The notes below the pieces were generated by a model. That model saw only the letters and a list, made by a program, of their open reading frames with translations. It had not been told where the DNA came from and did not search any database. Shown here in pieces: positions 50,679 through 59,402 of a stretch of 64,000 bases of DNA. The stretch spans positions 1 to 64,000 of the forward strand of contig UQCQ01000009.1 of assembly GCA_900539595.1 (NCBI GenBank). The letters are read 5' to 3'. The position numbers and the translations under genes are program-made. Every line of letters begins with the position of its first letter. Position 1 is the stretch's first letter. The stretch is from an uncultured Mollicutes bacterium (lineage in GTDB: Bacteria > Bacillota_I > Bacilli_A > RFN20 > CAG-826).

Positions 50679-52493
50679 TTATTTAGCGTCATCGTCGATG
50701 GATAATACCGTCATGAAGGCTTCTTGTGGAATTTCGACCGAACCAACGGCTTTCATGCGCTTCTTTCCTTCTTTTTGCTTTTCTAACAACTTCTTTTTAC
50801 GGGAGATGTCCCCACCATAACATTTGGCTAAAACGTCTTTGCGCATCGATTTGATATCGGCGCGGGCGATTACCTTCCCGTTAATGGATGCCTGGACGGG
50901 GACTTCAAATTGCTGGCGAGGAATAACGGTTTTCAGTTTGCTGACCAAAGCGATTCCCCGATTGTAGGCACTGGGGCGATAAACGATGGAGGAAAGGGCG
51001 TCGACCGCATCCCCATTCAAAAGAATATCCATTTTACAAAGATCGCTCTTTCGATATTCGATGAGTTCATAATCCAAGGAGGCATACCCTTTGGTGGCGG
51101 ATTTTAATTTATCGAAGAAATTATAGATGATTTCGCTCAGCGGCAATTCGTAAATGAGAATATTGCGGGTATCGTCGAAAACCTGAAGGTCTTTGAAAAC
51201 GCCGCGTTTATCCTGACAAATCTGCATAATCGCCCCAACATATTCGGACGGAGACATAATTTCCGCTTTCACAAAGGGCTCATCGATTTCGCTGATTTTG
51301 GAAGGCTCCGGCAATTCGGAAGGGTTATCGATCATTACCACTTCACCATTCGTCTTAATCACTTTATAGATGACGCTTGGAGCCGTGAGGATTAAATTCA
51401 TCCCATATTCCCGTTCCAAGCGTTCTTGGACAACATCCATGTGGAGCAATCCAAGGAAGCCGCAGCGGAAGCCAAATCCCAAAGCTTGCGAGGATTCGGG
51501 CTCCCAAGACAAGGAGGCATCGTTCAGGGAGAGTTTTTCCAACGCGTCTTTTAACGCCCCATATTCTTTGGAATCCACCGGGTATAAGCCGCAATAAACC
51601 ATCGGGTTAATCTTGCGATACCCCGGAAGAGCGGATTTAGCCATGTTATTGGCAAGGGTAATCGTTTCGCCGGCGACCACGTCATGAATATCTTTGATGG
51701 TGGCAGTAATCCAACCGACTTCGCCACAATCCAAAGAGGGGGTTTTCATTTCGTTTGGCGTGCGAATTCCCACTTCCGTAACCACATAGCTCTTTTTCGC
51801 CTGCATCAGGTAAATGGTGTCCCCGGGCTTCACCGAACCATTTTTAATGCGAACCAAAACAACAACCCCGCGATAGGAATCATAGTAACTATCGAAGATT
51901 AAGGCTTGTAATGGAGCGTGGGGATCCCCGTGGGGCGGAGGGACGTCACGAACAATTTTTTCCAAAACTTCATCGACTCCGAATCCCGTTTTTGCTGAAA
52001 CATCGCAGGCATCGGTGCAATCTACCCCAATTCGATTTTCGATATCTTCTTTCACCCGTTCTGGCATCGCCGAAGGAAGGTCCACCTTGTTGATGACGGG
52101 GAGCAATGCAAGGTCATTGTCTACCGCAAGATAAACATTGGCCAGGGTTTGGGCCTGCACTCCCTGAGTGGCATCTACAACCAATAAAGCCCCTTCGCAG
52201 GCGGCCAAGCTCCGGCTTACTTCGTAAGAAAAGTCGACGTGCCCCGGAGTATCGATCAAATTATAGATATATGTTTCCCCGTTTTTGGCTTTATAAGAAA
52301 CCGTTACGGCGTTCAGTTTAATCGTAATGCCACGTTCCCGTTCCAAATCCATGGAATCGAGAAGTTGCTCTTTCATTTCCCGTTTTTGCACGGTGCCAGT
52401 CATTTCCAAAATACGATCCGCAAGCGTAGATTTTCCGTGGTCGATATGAGCAATGATGCTGAAGTTTCTAATGTGGGATTGATCAAATGGCAT
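50679..52493 (-). CDS. lepA: Elongation factor 4 (LepA)
   Basis: Translational GTPase (604 aa from the ATG at 52493). G1 AHIDHGKST, G2 RERGITIK, G3 DTPGHVDF, G4 NKVDLP; domains II and III follow with WEPESSQALGFGFRCGFLGLLHMD and the LepA-specific C-terminal part (KSMRKDVLAKCYGGDISRKKKLL). No ribosome site is seen before the ATG, but TATAAT lies 12 nt upstream, so the leader may be only a few bases. A longer frame upstream overlaps the helicase gene and is rejected. Confidence 0.95.
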   Translation of the reverse strand: MPFDQSHIRNFSIIAHIDHGKSTLADRILEMTGTVQKREMKEQLLDSMDLERERGITIKLNAVTVSYKAKNGETYIYNLIDTPGHVDFSYEVSRSLAACEGALLVVDATQGVQAQTLANVYLAVDNDLALLPVINKVDLPSAMPERVKEDIENRIGVDCTDACDVSAKTGFGVDEVLEKIVRDVPPPHGDPHAPLQALIFDSYYDSYRGVVVLVRIKNGSVKPGDTIYLMQAKKSYVVTEVGIRTPNEMKTPSLDCGEVGWITATIKDIHDVVAGETITLANNMAKSALPGYRKINPMVYCGLYPVDSKEYGALKDALEKLSLNDASLSWEPESSQALGFGFRCGFLGLLHMDVVQERLEREYGMNLILTAPSVIYKVIKTNGEVVMIDNPSELPEPSKISEIDEPFVKAEIMSPSEYVGAIMQICQDKRGVFKDLQVFDDTRNILIYELPLSEIIYNFFDKLKSATKGYASLDYELIEYRKSDLCKMDILLNGDAVDALSSIVYRPSAYNRGIALVSKLKTVIPRQQFEVPVQASINGKVIARADIKSMRKDVLAKCYGGDISRKKKLLEKQKEGKKRMKAVGSVEIPQEAFMTVLSIDDDAK

Positions 52494-52505
52494 AAGCAAT
52501 GCTGG

Positions 52506-52511
52506 ATTATA
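52506..52511 (-). promoter_or_regulatory. -10 box just before lepA
   Basis: TATAAT ends 12 nt before the lepA ATG, partly within the 3' end region of the helicase gene. Would give a leader of about five bases. Confidence 0.4.
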
Positions 52512-52513
52512 TT

Positions 52514-54862
52514 CTATTTTTGTTTTTCCTTGTAGAAGGAAAGAAGCGAAGAGCGAACTTCTTGTGGGGAAAGAACGATTTGCGCATCCGGCCAAAGCCT
52601 TCCAAAAACATCGCGATATTCTCCTTGGGTATAGCGATCATCGATGAGCAATGCACTCCCTTGGTCCGTTGGAGTGCGAATTAATCGGCCCACCGCCTGG
52701 GTGACCTTATTCATCCCCGGGAAACGATAGGCGTAATCGAATCCGTTGCTCCCTTTATTATCGTAGTATTCTCGAATAGAGTCATTGTCTAATCCCACTT
52801 GCGGGAGCCCTACTCCTACAATGGCCACCCCAATTAAGCGATCATCCACTAGATCCACGCCTTCGCCAAATACCCCGCCCAAAGTCAATAATCCGACGGT
52901 TGTATGGTCCGGATTAGGCTGAAAAGCTTCAAGAAATATCGTCCTTTCATCGTGGGACATACTTTTGCTTTGAATCTGCACTTCCGCATCCCCAAAATCC
53001 AAATAGGGCAGAATGGATTCTAAATAAGCGTAGCTTGGAAAATAGATAAAATAATTCCCTTTCTTGGCCTGCACGAATTCTTTTAAATACAAGGAAACTG
53101 GCTTTAAAGAAGCGTCTCTGTCTTTATATCGAAGGCTGATTTTGGGGGCAATAAGCACATGAAGATTTTCTTTGGGGAACGGGGAAGGGAGTAATAAATA
53201 AGGGGAATCCGTCGTTCCATTTAAGGCGGACATATAATAAGAAATCGGGGACAAAGTCGCCGAAAAAAGAGCGCATCCACGAACTTTTTGCATGGATTCA
53301 CGAAGATAGGAAGAGGGGTCGAGGCAGCGAAAATGCAATTCCACTCCATTTCGCCCTTGTTCCAAATAATGCTTGATGGAAGGGGAGTCGTACTGTTCGC
53401 AAAGCAATTTATATTTCCCTAATTCGCGGCTTAAGGAAACACATTCTTCTGGCAAAGATATCCCATACTCTTTTCCGTATTCTAATTGTTTCTTCCGGAT
53501 CGAATCCGCGTAGGAAACAAATGCCCCGTTCTCGATTTCTTGGCTCTCCTCTCCCCCTAATTCCTCCGCCAAGGCATCCGCTAATTTTTTTAACGAACGT
53601 TGAAGCGAACGGAATTCTTTCCCTTTTAGGCTTCTTTTCGCTTCCAAAACGTGGTTTTTGCTGATGCAAGCGGAATACATGTCTCGGCCCCGATCAATCA
53701 GGTTATGGGCCTCATCCACCAAAATGAAATCCTTGCTCGCATCAACGGTTTCATCAAAGTATCGCTGCAATTTAACTCGAGGATCGAAAAAATAGTTGTA
53801 ATCGCAGATGACAATATCGGCTTGCAGGCTCAAATCCAATTGAAATTCAAAGGGGCAAATCGAATATTGAAGGGCAATTTGTTTCACCCCAAGCATGTCA
53901 AACCGTTCCAAGCGGTCCTCCGCTTCGTTTAAAGCATCCTTTAATTTGGTGTAATAGTCTTTGGCGTAAGGGCAATCATCGGGATTACAAGCATGTCCGG
54001 GGCAAAAACAGATTTTATCTTTGGCTACCAAAAAAGAATCCCGGGCTTTTAGCCCTACTTTGTATAAGTCGGTCAGCGTGTCGTAAGCAGAAATTCCACC
54101 AGTATTTTTCGCGGTTAAATAAAAGATTTTATCGAGATTTTTATGGTCGAAAGACAAGACGGCAGGATAAAGGGTTGAGATGGTTTTTCCAATCCCAGTA
54201 GGAGCTTCCGCGAAAAAGACTCCGCCCCGCTTGCACAAGCCGTAAACGCATTGGCTGAGTTGCCGCTGGCCCTCGCGAAATTCGCCGTAGGGAAAGGGGA
54301 GTTTCCTTACGGAAAGATCCCGAGCTCTAACATGTTTCATTCGTCTTTCTTCAAAAGCAAAATAAGAACGGGCGAGTTCATGAATACGCTCCTCCACCTC
54401 TTCCCAGGTAAAGACAAAATCTTTCCGCAGAGCAGCACTAGAATCCAATTGAGATAAATAGGAGAGACGCACGCCGATTTGGTCCCCGCCAGTTTCCGTT
54501 AGGTACATATACGCGTAGCAAAGAGCTTGCCCCAAATGCCATTCTTTTTGCTGTTCAAAAAAGACTTCTAACGGCAAAACCGTCGACTTGATTTCATCAA
54601 TAATGGGATAGTCACCTCCGACGATGATGCCATCCGCTCTTCCGGAAAGAGCAATCGTGCCTTCTTCTAGAGCAATCGTTGCCGAAAGAGGATATTCGGA
54701 AAGGTATTCCTTTCCTTGCTTTTTTTGATAGGAAGAGTGCATTAAAGACCCCAAATTCATGGTGTCTTGGTTATAAACACGATTATCGATATCGCCTTTT
54801 CGAAGCAAAAAATCGACCAATTCGTGGACGGAGAGACGTAAATAGGGCTTTTCTTTACTCAA
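52514..54862 (-). CDS. PD-(D/E)XK nuclease-like domain fused to an XPD/DinG-family helicase
   Basis: 782 aa. Residues about 35-125 look like a RecB/Cas4-type nuclease: GSLMHSSYQ, Asp77 in GRADGII, Glu90-x-Lys92 in DEIKST and a QALCYAY helix. From about 190 comes a superfamily 2 helicase: EAPTGIGKTIS (Walker A), four cysteines of an iron-sulfur domain (ICFCPGHACNPDDCPYAK), VDEAHN (DEAH box), SATLSP, and QAVGRLIRTPTDQG (motif VI). Such fusions occur in Firmicutes; the likely role is DNA repair with flap or branched substrates. Overlaps fmt by 8 nt. Confidence 0.85.
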   Translation of the reverse strand: MSKEKPYLRLSVHELVDFLLRKGDIDNRVYNQDTMNLGSLMHSSYQKKQGKEYLSEYPLSATIALEEGTIALSGRADGIIVGGDYPIIDEIKSTVLPLEVFFEQQKEWHLGQALCYAYMYLTETGGDQIGVRLSYLSQLDSSAALRKDFVFTWEEVEERIHELARSYFAFEERRMKHVRARDLSVRKLPFPYGEFREGQRQLSQCVYGLCKRGGVFFAEAPTGIGKTISTLYPAVLSFDHKNLDKIFYLTAKNTGGISAYDTLTDLYKVGLKARDSFLVAKDKICFCPGHACNPDDCPYAKDYYTKLKDALNEAEDRLERFDMLGVKQIALQYSICPFEFQLDLSLQADIVICDYNYFFDPRVKLQRYFDETVDASKDFILVDEAHNLIDRGRDMYSACISKNHVLEAKRSLKGKEFRSLQRSLKKLADALAEELGGEESQEIENGAFVSYADSIRKKQLEYGKEYGISLPEECVSLSRELGKYKLLCEQYDSPSIKHYLEQGRNGVELHFRCLDPSSYLRESMQKVRGCALFSATLSPISYYMSALNGTTDSPYLLLPSPFPKENLHVLIAPKISLRYKDRDASLKPVSLYLKEFVQAKKGNYFIYFPSYAYLESILPYLDFGDAEVQIQSKSMSHDERTIFLEAFQPNPDHTTVGLLTLGGVFGEGVDLVDDRLIGVAIVGVGLPQVGLDNDSIREYYDNKGSNGFDYAYRFPGMNKVTQAVGRLIRTPTDQGSALLIDDRYTQGEYRDVFGRLWPDAQIVLSPQEVRSSLLSFYKEKQK

Positions 54863-55811
54863 AGCGCGCCCCTTCTAAAATAGAACGGAAGCCATTCAAA
54901 AAACTGGCACCATCCATCATTTTCTTTCCCTCAAGCTGCACCTCGTCCAACGAAATCACCCCGTCGGAAAGCTGCAAAAGCAATTTCTTTTTGTGAGGGA
55001 GAGTTGAACCGACAGGCCGACTGGTTTCGGTGGAAAAAATCGAAGCCTTTAAAATTTTCATCTTCTTACCATCAAGGAGCAAATATCCGCCCGGCTTCTC
55101 AGACAACCCCCGAAGCATATGGAGGAAGTCCGAAGAGACCATGGATAAGTTCAAATGTTCTTCTTCCGGCTTGATTTTAGCGGCGAACGTAACAAGTTTC
55201 TCATCTTGTTCTTCTCCTTTTAAATCTCCATTTAAATAGGGGAGCAAGTCGCGAAGAATCAAGTCCCGAGCGGCAAGGCCAATTTTTTCAGATAAAGAAG
55301 AATAATTGTCGTTTTCCTCAATGGTGACGACAGCTTTGTCGTACATTTTTCCAGCATCCATCGCGGCGACCATTTCCATTAGCGTTACACCCGTTTCTTT
55401 TTCACCGGCCATCAGGCAACGTTGAATGGGGGCGGCGCCACGCCAAGCGGGCAATAAAGACCCATGAAGGTTCAAACACCCATATTTTGGGGCGGACAAA
55501 ACGGCTTCGGGAACAATTTGCCCATATGCCATCGTCACAATGACATCCGGTTTCAGTTCGCGAATGAAATCATTTTCCAGCCGGATCCGATGAGGTTGAA
55601 AAACGGGGATACCAAACTTTTGGGCGACCACTTTAGTAGGAGGCGGCTCGATTTTTCCTTTTCGGCCAACAGGCTTATCCTCATTGCAGACAAGTCCAAT
55701 GACGTTGAAATGGTTTTCCAACAAACCCGTCAGCACAATCGCGCTGATGGCGGGGGTGCCCATGTAGAGAATCCGGGGCTCAGACGGAGAATGAAACATT
55801 GAATTGGACAT
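54855..55811 (-). CDS. fmt: Methionyl-tRNA formyltransferase
   Basis: Formylates initiator Met-tRNA using 10-formyl-THF. Key segments: RILYMGTPAISA, DKPVGRKGKIEPPPTK, AYGQIVPE, the catalytic LNLHGSLLPAWRGAAPIQ and MDAGKMYD; a C-terminal OB-fold follows. 318 aa is normal. Start could be the ATG at 55811 or 55799; neither has a ribosome site, and a TAAAAT box lies 10 nt before 55811. Def and PriA, often adjacent, are absent. Confidence 0.95.
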   Translation of the reverse strand: MSNSMFHSPSEPRILYMGTPAISAIVLTGLLENHFNVIGLVCNEDKPVGRKGKIEPPPTKVVAQKFGIPVFQPHRIRLENDFIRELKPDVIVTMAYGQIVPEAVLSAPKYGCLNLHGSLLPAWRGAAPIQRCLMAGEKETGVTLMEMVAAMDAGKMYDKAVVTIEENDNYSSLSEKIGLAARDLILRDLLPYLNGDLKGEEQDEKLVTFAAKIKPEEEHLNLSMVSSDFLHMLRGLSEKPGGYLLLDGKKMKILKASIFSTETSRPVGSTLPHKKKLLLQLSDGVISLDEVQLEGKKMMDGASFLNGFRSILEGARFE

Positions 55812-55865
55812 AAGCAAAAATATTTTAGGACAACGAAATCGATGTTCAACCTTTCTATACCCTCT

Positions 55866-55885
55866 TATTAAAAATCTTTTTAATA
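55866..55885. promoter_or_regulatory. AT-only inverted repeat upstream of the acyl-adenylate ligase
   Basis: TATTAAAAA (55866-55874) and TTTTTAATA (55877-55885) form a near-perfect palindrome 28 nt before the ATG. It could be an operator for a lipid-responsive regulator; no regulator is identified. Confidence 0.4.
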
Positions 55886-55912
55886 GAACCGAAAAGTAGT
55901 AAGGTTTTTTCC

Positions 55913-57967
55913 ATGAAAAAAATCACGAAAGAATCCGTTGAATCCTTCATCGGAGCAACAAAGAACTGGGCAGAAAACGCCCGAACGATGGAAGACATCT
56001 ATAACGCGATCGTCTCTAGAAACCCCGAGGCAGACTGCTGTCTCTATTTTGATGACGATGGAAAGCCAAAGTTTAAAACTTACGAAGCCTTTCGAGACGA
56101 GACCTTTTTGCTCGCCTCGAAAATGAGCCTTGCCCTTTCGGGTTTGGTCCCCAACACGGTCATCGGCATTAAATTAAAAAATAGTCCTCGTTGGCCCATG
56201 GTTTTTTGGGCGATTTTAATGAACCATCATATCCCTCTCCTTATCGATGCCAAATTAGCTGTTGAAAACACGAACAATTTGCTCCGTCAATCCCAAGCCG
56301 TTGCCATTATCACCAACGAAGAAGGCGATTTTATCGTGCCTGCTTACCGCGTGCCCGAAATTTTAAATAGCCAACCAGACTACTCCTTCACCCCCGATTG
56401 GGCCAACGAAATGATTTTTTGTTCCAGTGGCACAACCGGCGCGGCCAAAATGATGATTTACGAAGGGAGAAATCTGGTTGCCCAAATTGCCTCTTCCCTT
56501 AACATCCCTGAACGAACCTTGGATTTGATGTATCCAGGGAAAATTCGAATCTTGGCGATGCTTCCCTACCACCACGTTTTCGGATTCATGGTGGTTTATC
56601 TTTGGTTTAATTTCTATGGAAAATGCGTGGTTTATCCTCGTTCCATGGGAACAAGCGATTTGCTTTACGCTTGCAAAAAAGGCGAATGTACGCACGTTTT
56701 CTCCGTTCCAATGTTTTGGGATGGCGTAGCCCTAGCGGTCACGCGTTTAGTCGCTACCTTAAAGCCGGGAAAGCGAGATTTGTTTGCTAAGCTTATTGCT
56801 TACCAGACCCACAAAATCTCCAAAAAAGAGGCGGGAGCAAGCGCTAACAAAATTGTCTTGCGGGTTTTCCAAAAGAAAACACTCGGTAAGCATATCCGCT
56901 ACTGCATTTCCGGTGGCGGCTTCCTCTCCCCCAAAACCGCCAGCGTTATCAATGGTCTCGGCTTCCCTCTCTATAATGGTTTTGGCATGACGGAAGTTGG
57001 AATCACCTCCGTTGAAGAATCTCCAAAAGTCGAACAACGTTTAAAATGCTCCATCGGAAAAACCTTCGCTGGCGTCGAATATAAAATTAAAAAAGCAAAA
57101 GAATCGGATTCTTCCGGTGAATTGTTCGTGCGTTCCCCTATCACCCACGTGGAAGAAATCATTAATGGCGTTCGTCGACCCACGGTATTAGATGAGGAAG
57201 GCTTCTTCCCCACTGGCGATATCGCCTACACGGATTATTCCCAAAATTTCTATATCAAGGGGAGAAGCAAAGACACGATTATTCTAAGCAACGGGGAAAA
57301 CGTTTACCCCGATGAAATCGAGTATTATTTCAAAGATGTCAAAAATCTAAATAACGTAGTTTGTCTTGGGGCCAAGCACCCCGGGGAAAGCGAAGAAAAA
57401 ATCACCTTGGTGTGCGAGGTCGATAACAGCGTAAACGAAGAAAAAATGGCAAAAATCTATCAAGATATCCGATCGATCAATCAATCACTTCCTCAAGAAA
57501 AGAAAGTCCAAACCATTTTGATCGATAAGCGCCCCTTGCCAGTTTCTGGCTCTATGAAGGTCAAGCGTTTTGCCATCCGAGAAGCTATCGAAAAAGGTTC
57601 TCCTGACTTCTTCAACGCGGAGGCTCCGCAAAAAAAATCTACCGTTAGTTTCGAAGGTTATGATGAAAAAACAGTAGCCAATACTTTGAAAAAAGTAATC
57701 GGCGTATTCTCCAAAATCCTTTCACTGCCAACCTTTAAAATTGACGCTGACGCCAATTGGATTAATGATCTCGGGGGAGATTCCATGAGTTACATCGAAA
57801 TGTGCCAAACCATGAACAAAACCTTCAAAGTCGATATCCCTCAAGAGCTTTGGGGAAAACTGGGCACTGCCAACGATTTTACGAAAGAAATCTTGGACTT
57901 AATGGGTCCCAAAGCAAAAAAAGGAACCCAAAACCCCGAAGGAGATAAAAAAACGAAACGAAAATAG
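55913..57967 (+). CDS. Acyl-adenylate ligase with C-terminal carrier-protein domain
   Basis: 684 aa. Adenylation domain of the AMP-binding superfamily: SSGTTGAAK at 171-179, MLPYHHVFGF, GFGMTEVG, PTGDIAY, and the hinge/lysine end VSGSMKVKRF. From about residue 590 an acyl-carrier domain follows, with the phosphopantetheine Ser624 in DLGGDSMSY. It likely activates a fatty or carboxylic acid and loads its own carrier arm; no partner acyltransferase or reductase gene is adjacent. Divergent from fmt, with TAAGG before the ATG and an AT palindrome upstream. Not a full NRPS. Confidence 0.85.
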   Translation: MKKITKESVESFIGATKNWAENARTMEDIYNAIVSRNPEADCCLYFDDDGKPKFKTYEAFRDETFLLASKMSLALSGLVPNTVIGIKLKNSPRWPMVFWAILMNHHIPLLIDAKLAVENTNNLLRQSQAVAIITNEEGDFIVPAYRVPEILNSQPDYSFTPDWANEMIFCSSGTTGAAKMMIYEGRNLVAQIASSLNIPERTLDLMYPGKIRILAMLPYHHVFGFMVVYLWFNFYGKCVVYPRSMGTSDLLYACKKGECTHVFSVPMFWDGVALAVTRLVATLKPGKRDLFAKLIAYQTHKISKKEAGASANKIVLRVFQKKTLGKHIRYCISGGGFLSPKTASVINGLGFPLYNGFGMTEVGITSVEESPKVEQRLKCSIGKTFAGVEYKIKKAKESDSSGELFVRSPITHVEEIINGVRRPTVLDEEGFFPTGDIAYTDYSQNFYIKGRSKDTIILSNGENVYPDEIEYYFKDVKNLNNVVCLGAKHPGESEEKITLVCEVDNSVNEEKMAKIYQDIRSINQSLPQEKKVQTILIDKRPLPVSGSMKVKRFAIREAIEKGSPDFFNAEAPQKKSTVSFEGYDEKTVANTLKKVIGVFSKILSLPTFKIDADANWINDLGGDSMSYIEMCQTMNKTFKVDIPQELWGKLGTANDFTKEILDLMGPKAKKGTQNPEGDKKTKRK

Positions 57968-57977
57968 TTGCCAAAGG

Positions 57978-57993
57978 TTAGCCCTAAGGCTAA
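57978..57993 (+). other. Short hairpin in the rpsT leader
   Basis: TTAGCC pairs with GGCTAA around a CTAA loop, 31 nt before the S20 start. Could be a leader control element or a weak end signal of the upstream gene; no T-tract follows. Confidence 0.4.
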
Positions 57994-58024
57994 TATAAAA
58001 CCCGCTATTAAAAAGGAAACGAAA

Positions 58025-58288
58025 ATGCCAAACATTAAATCTCAAATCAAACGTGACGGAACCAACAAAGCCGCTAACGCCAAAAACAGCGCCGAAAAGA
58101 ATCGCGTTCGCACGGCCATCAAAAAGGTCGAAGCCCTTGTGGAAGAAGGCAAGAAGGAAGAAGCCAAAGCCGCTCTTTCCGAAGCGGTCTCTCTCATCGA
58201 CAAACTCGCCCAAAGCGGAATCATCGCCAAGAACAACGCCACCCACAAAAAGGCGCATCTTGAGCACATTGTCGCCGGCTTAAACTAA
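58025..58288 (+). CDS. rpsT: Ribosomal protein bS20
   Basis: 87-aa helical bS20 of the small subunit: MPNIKSQIKRDGTN, KNSAEKNRVRTAIKKVE and SGIIAKNNATHKKAHLEHIV. The ATG at 58025 follows AAGGAAACG; the in-frame codons before it lie in the leader. rpsT opposite holA is the usual Firmicutes neighbourhood. Confidence 0.95.
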   Translation: MPNIKSQIKRDGTNKAANAKNSAEKNRVRTAIKKVEALVEEGKKEEAKAALSEAVSLIDKLAQSGIIAKNNATHKKAHLEHIVAGLN

Positions 58289-58308
58289 GCAATCGATTGG
58301 TTAAAATC

Positions 58309-58363
58309 AAAAAGCGTCTCTCTTAAATGGGGTCCCACGGAACTCATGGAAAGACGCTTTTTT
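58309..58363. terminator. Bidirectional terminator between rpsT and holA
   Basis: AAAAAGCGTCT (58309-58319) pairs with AGACGCTTTTT (58352-58362) over a 32-nt loop. The flanking A and T runs let it serve both converging genes. Confidence 0.85.
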
Positions 58364-58364
58364 C

Positions 58365-59402
58365 TTACAAAGTGAAATTAGCAAGAAACCGTTCAAAGGC
58401 AAACCGGGGAGTTTCCATGCCGGAAAGAATCGACTTTTCGGTTTCGTAAAGTTCTTCTTGTATAGCCCAAAGCGCCATAGGATCGGCGTTAGTAACCGAG
58501 CGTAACGAAACGCTAACGCGATAGGATTTTACGTTTAATCGTTCGGCGATGGCAGTAGAGTTATAGCCTTCTCGGTATAAAAAGGAAACCTGGTCAAGAA
58601 AACGCAGTTGAGTGGCAAGCATATTGATAAGTCGGACTTCATCTGCTCCAAACACCTTTAAATCATGATAGATTCGAATCGCCGAAGCCGTATCGCCCTT
58701 TAATAAGGCATTCGAAATTTCAAATGTGTTTTCTTCCATTTTAGGTGCAACGAGTTTTTCCACCATGGATAGAGTCACAGGCTCCCCGTTAGCGTACAAT
58801 GCAATCTTTTCCCGCTCGGAAAGATATCGGCCATAATCCCCGTCTACGCGTTCCACCAATTCTTGGCAGACTTCCCTGGGAGCAGGGCAATTCCTTTTAG
58901 CAAAAAAAGTCGAGGCCGCGCCGATTAATCGAGCGGGTTCCGGCATTGGAAGCGGTAGTAATTTTCCCGTCTGCTTAATGGCGATCACAGCGGGGTTTGT
59001 TTCGTCTAGCGTTTCGCTATAAGTGACTAAAAACAAATCGATAAGCGGGTTAGGGTTGCGACAATAAGCGGCGAATCGATCTAAGGCGGGGTCCACCTTC
59101 TTTTCTTTTTTAGAGCCTTTCCCTTTAACGCCGGATTGCTTTTTCGTAACCTTAGCCAAAAAAGAACAATCTTCGGCCAAAACAGCCTTGGATTCATAAC
59201 CCAATGGAAGATAATCGCATTCCGATGTTACCGTATCCAAAGCGGTTTCCGCCATATTAAAGGAAATATAATTCGATTCATTTCGATGCGGCAGTTTTTC
59301 GCGCAAAGCTTTTAACGCGCTTCGACGAGCCAATTCAGGCTCGGCAGAGAAATAAAGATAAATCACTCGTTTATTATAGCGGTGGAAACGAATACCTTGC
59401 AT
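58365..59402 (-). CDS. holA: DNA polymerase III delta subunit
   Basis: Clamp-loader delta subunit (345 aa), opening the beta ring. Divergent N-terminal AAA+-like domain (no Walker A), a Lys-rich insertion near residue 95, and the C-terminal collar segment with EISNALLKGDTASAIRIYHDLKVFG and LINMLATQLRFLDQV. The ATG at 59402 lacks a ribosome site; a GTG at 59366 beginning VIYLYFSAE is an alternative. The first 29 nt overlap comEC, whose order comEA-comEC-holA-rpsT matches B. subtilis. Confidence 0.9.
   Translation of the reverse strand: MQGIRFHRYNKRVIYLYFSAEPELARRSALKALREKLPHRNESNYISFNMAETALDTVTSECDYLPLGYESKAVLAEDCSFLAKVTKKQSGVKGKGSKKEKKVDPALDRFAAYCRNPNPLIDLFLVTYSETLDETNPAVIAIKQTGKLLPLPMPEPARLIGAASTFFAKRNCPAPREVCQELVERVDGDYGRYLSEREKIALYANGEPVTLSMVEKLVAPKMEENTFEISNALLKGDTASAIRIYHDLKVFGADEVRLINMLATQLRFLDQVSFLYREGYNSTAIAERLNVKSYRVSVSLRSVTNADPMALWAIQEELYETEKSILSGMETPRFAFERFLANFTL

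Noticed and set aside
52514..54862. Cas4-like N-terminus suggesting a CRISPR link
   Set aside because: No repeat array or other cas genes in the window; RecB-type nuclease domains occur in many repair helicases.
55913..57967. Nonribosomal peptide synthetase module
   Set aside because: No condensation, reductase or further adenylation domain; a stand-alone ligase-carrier didomain explains the sequence.
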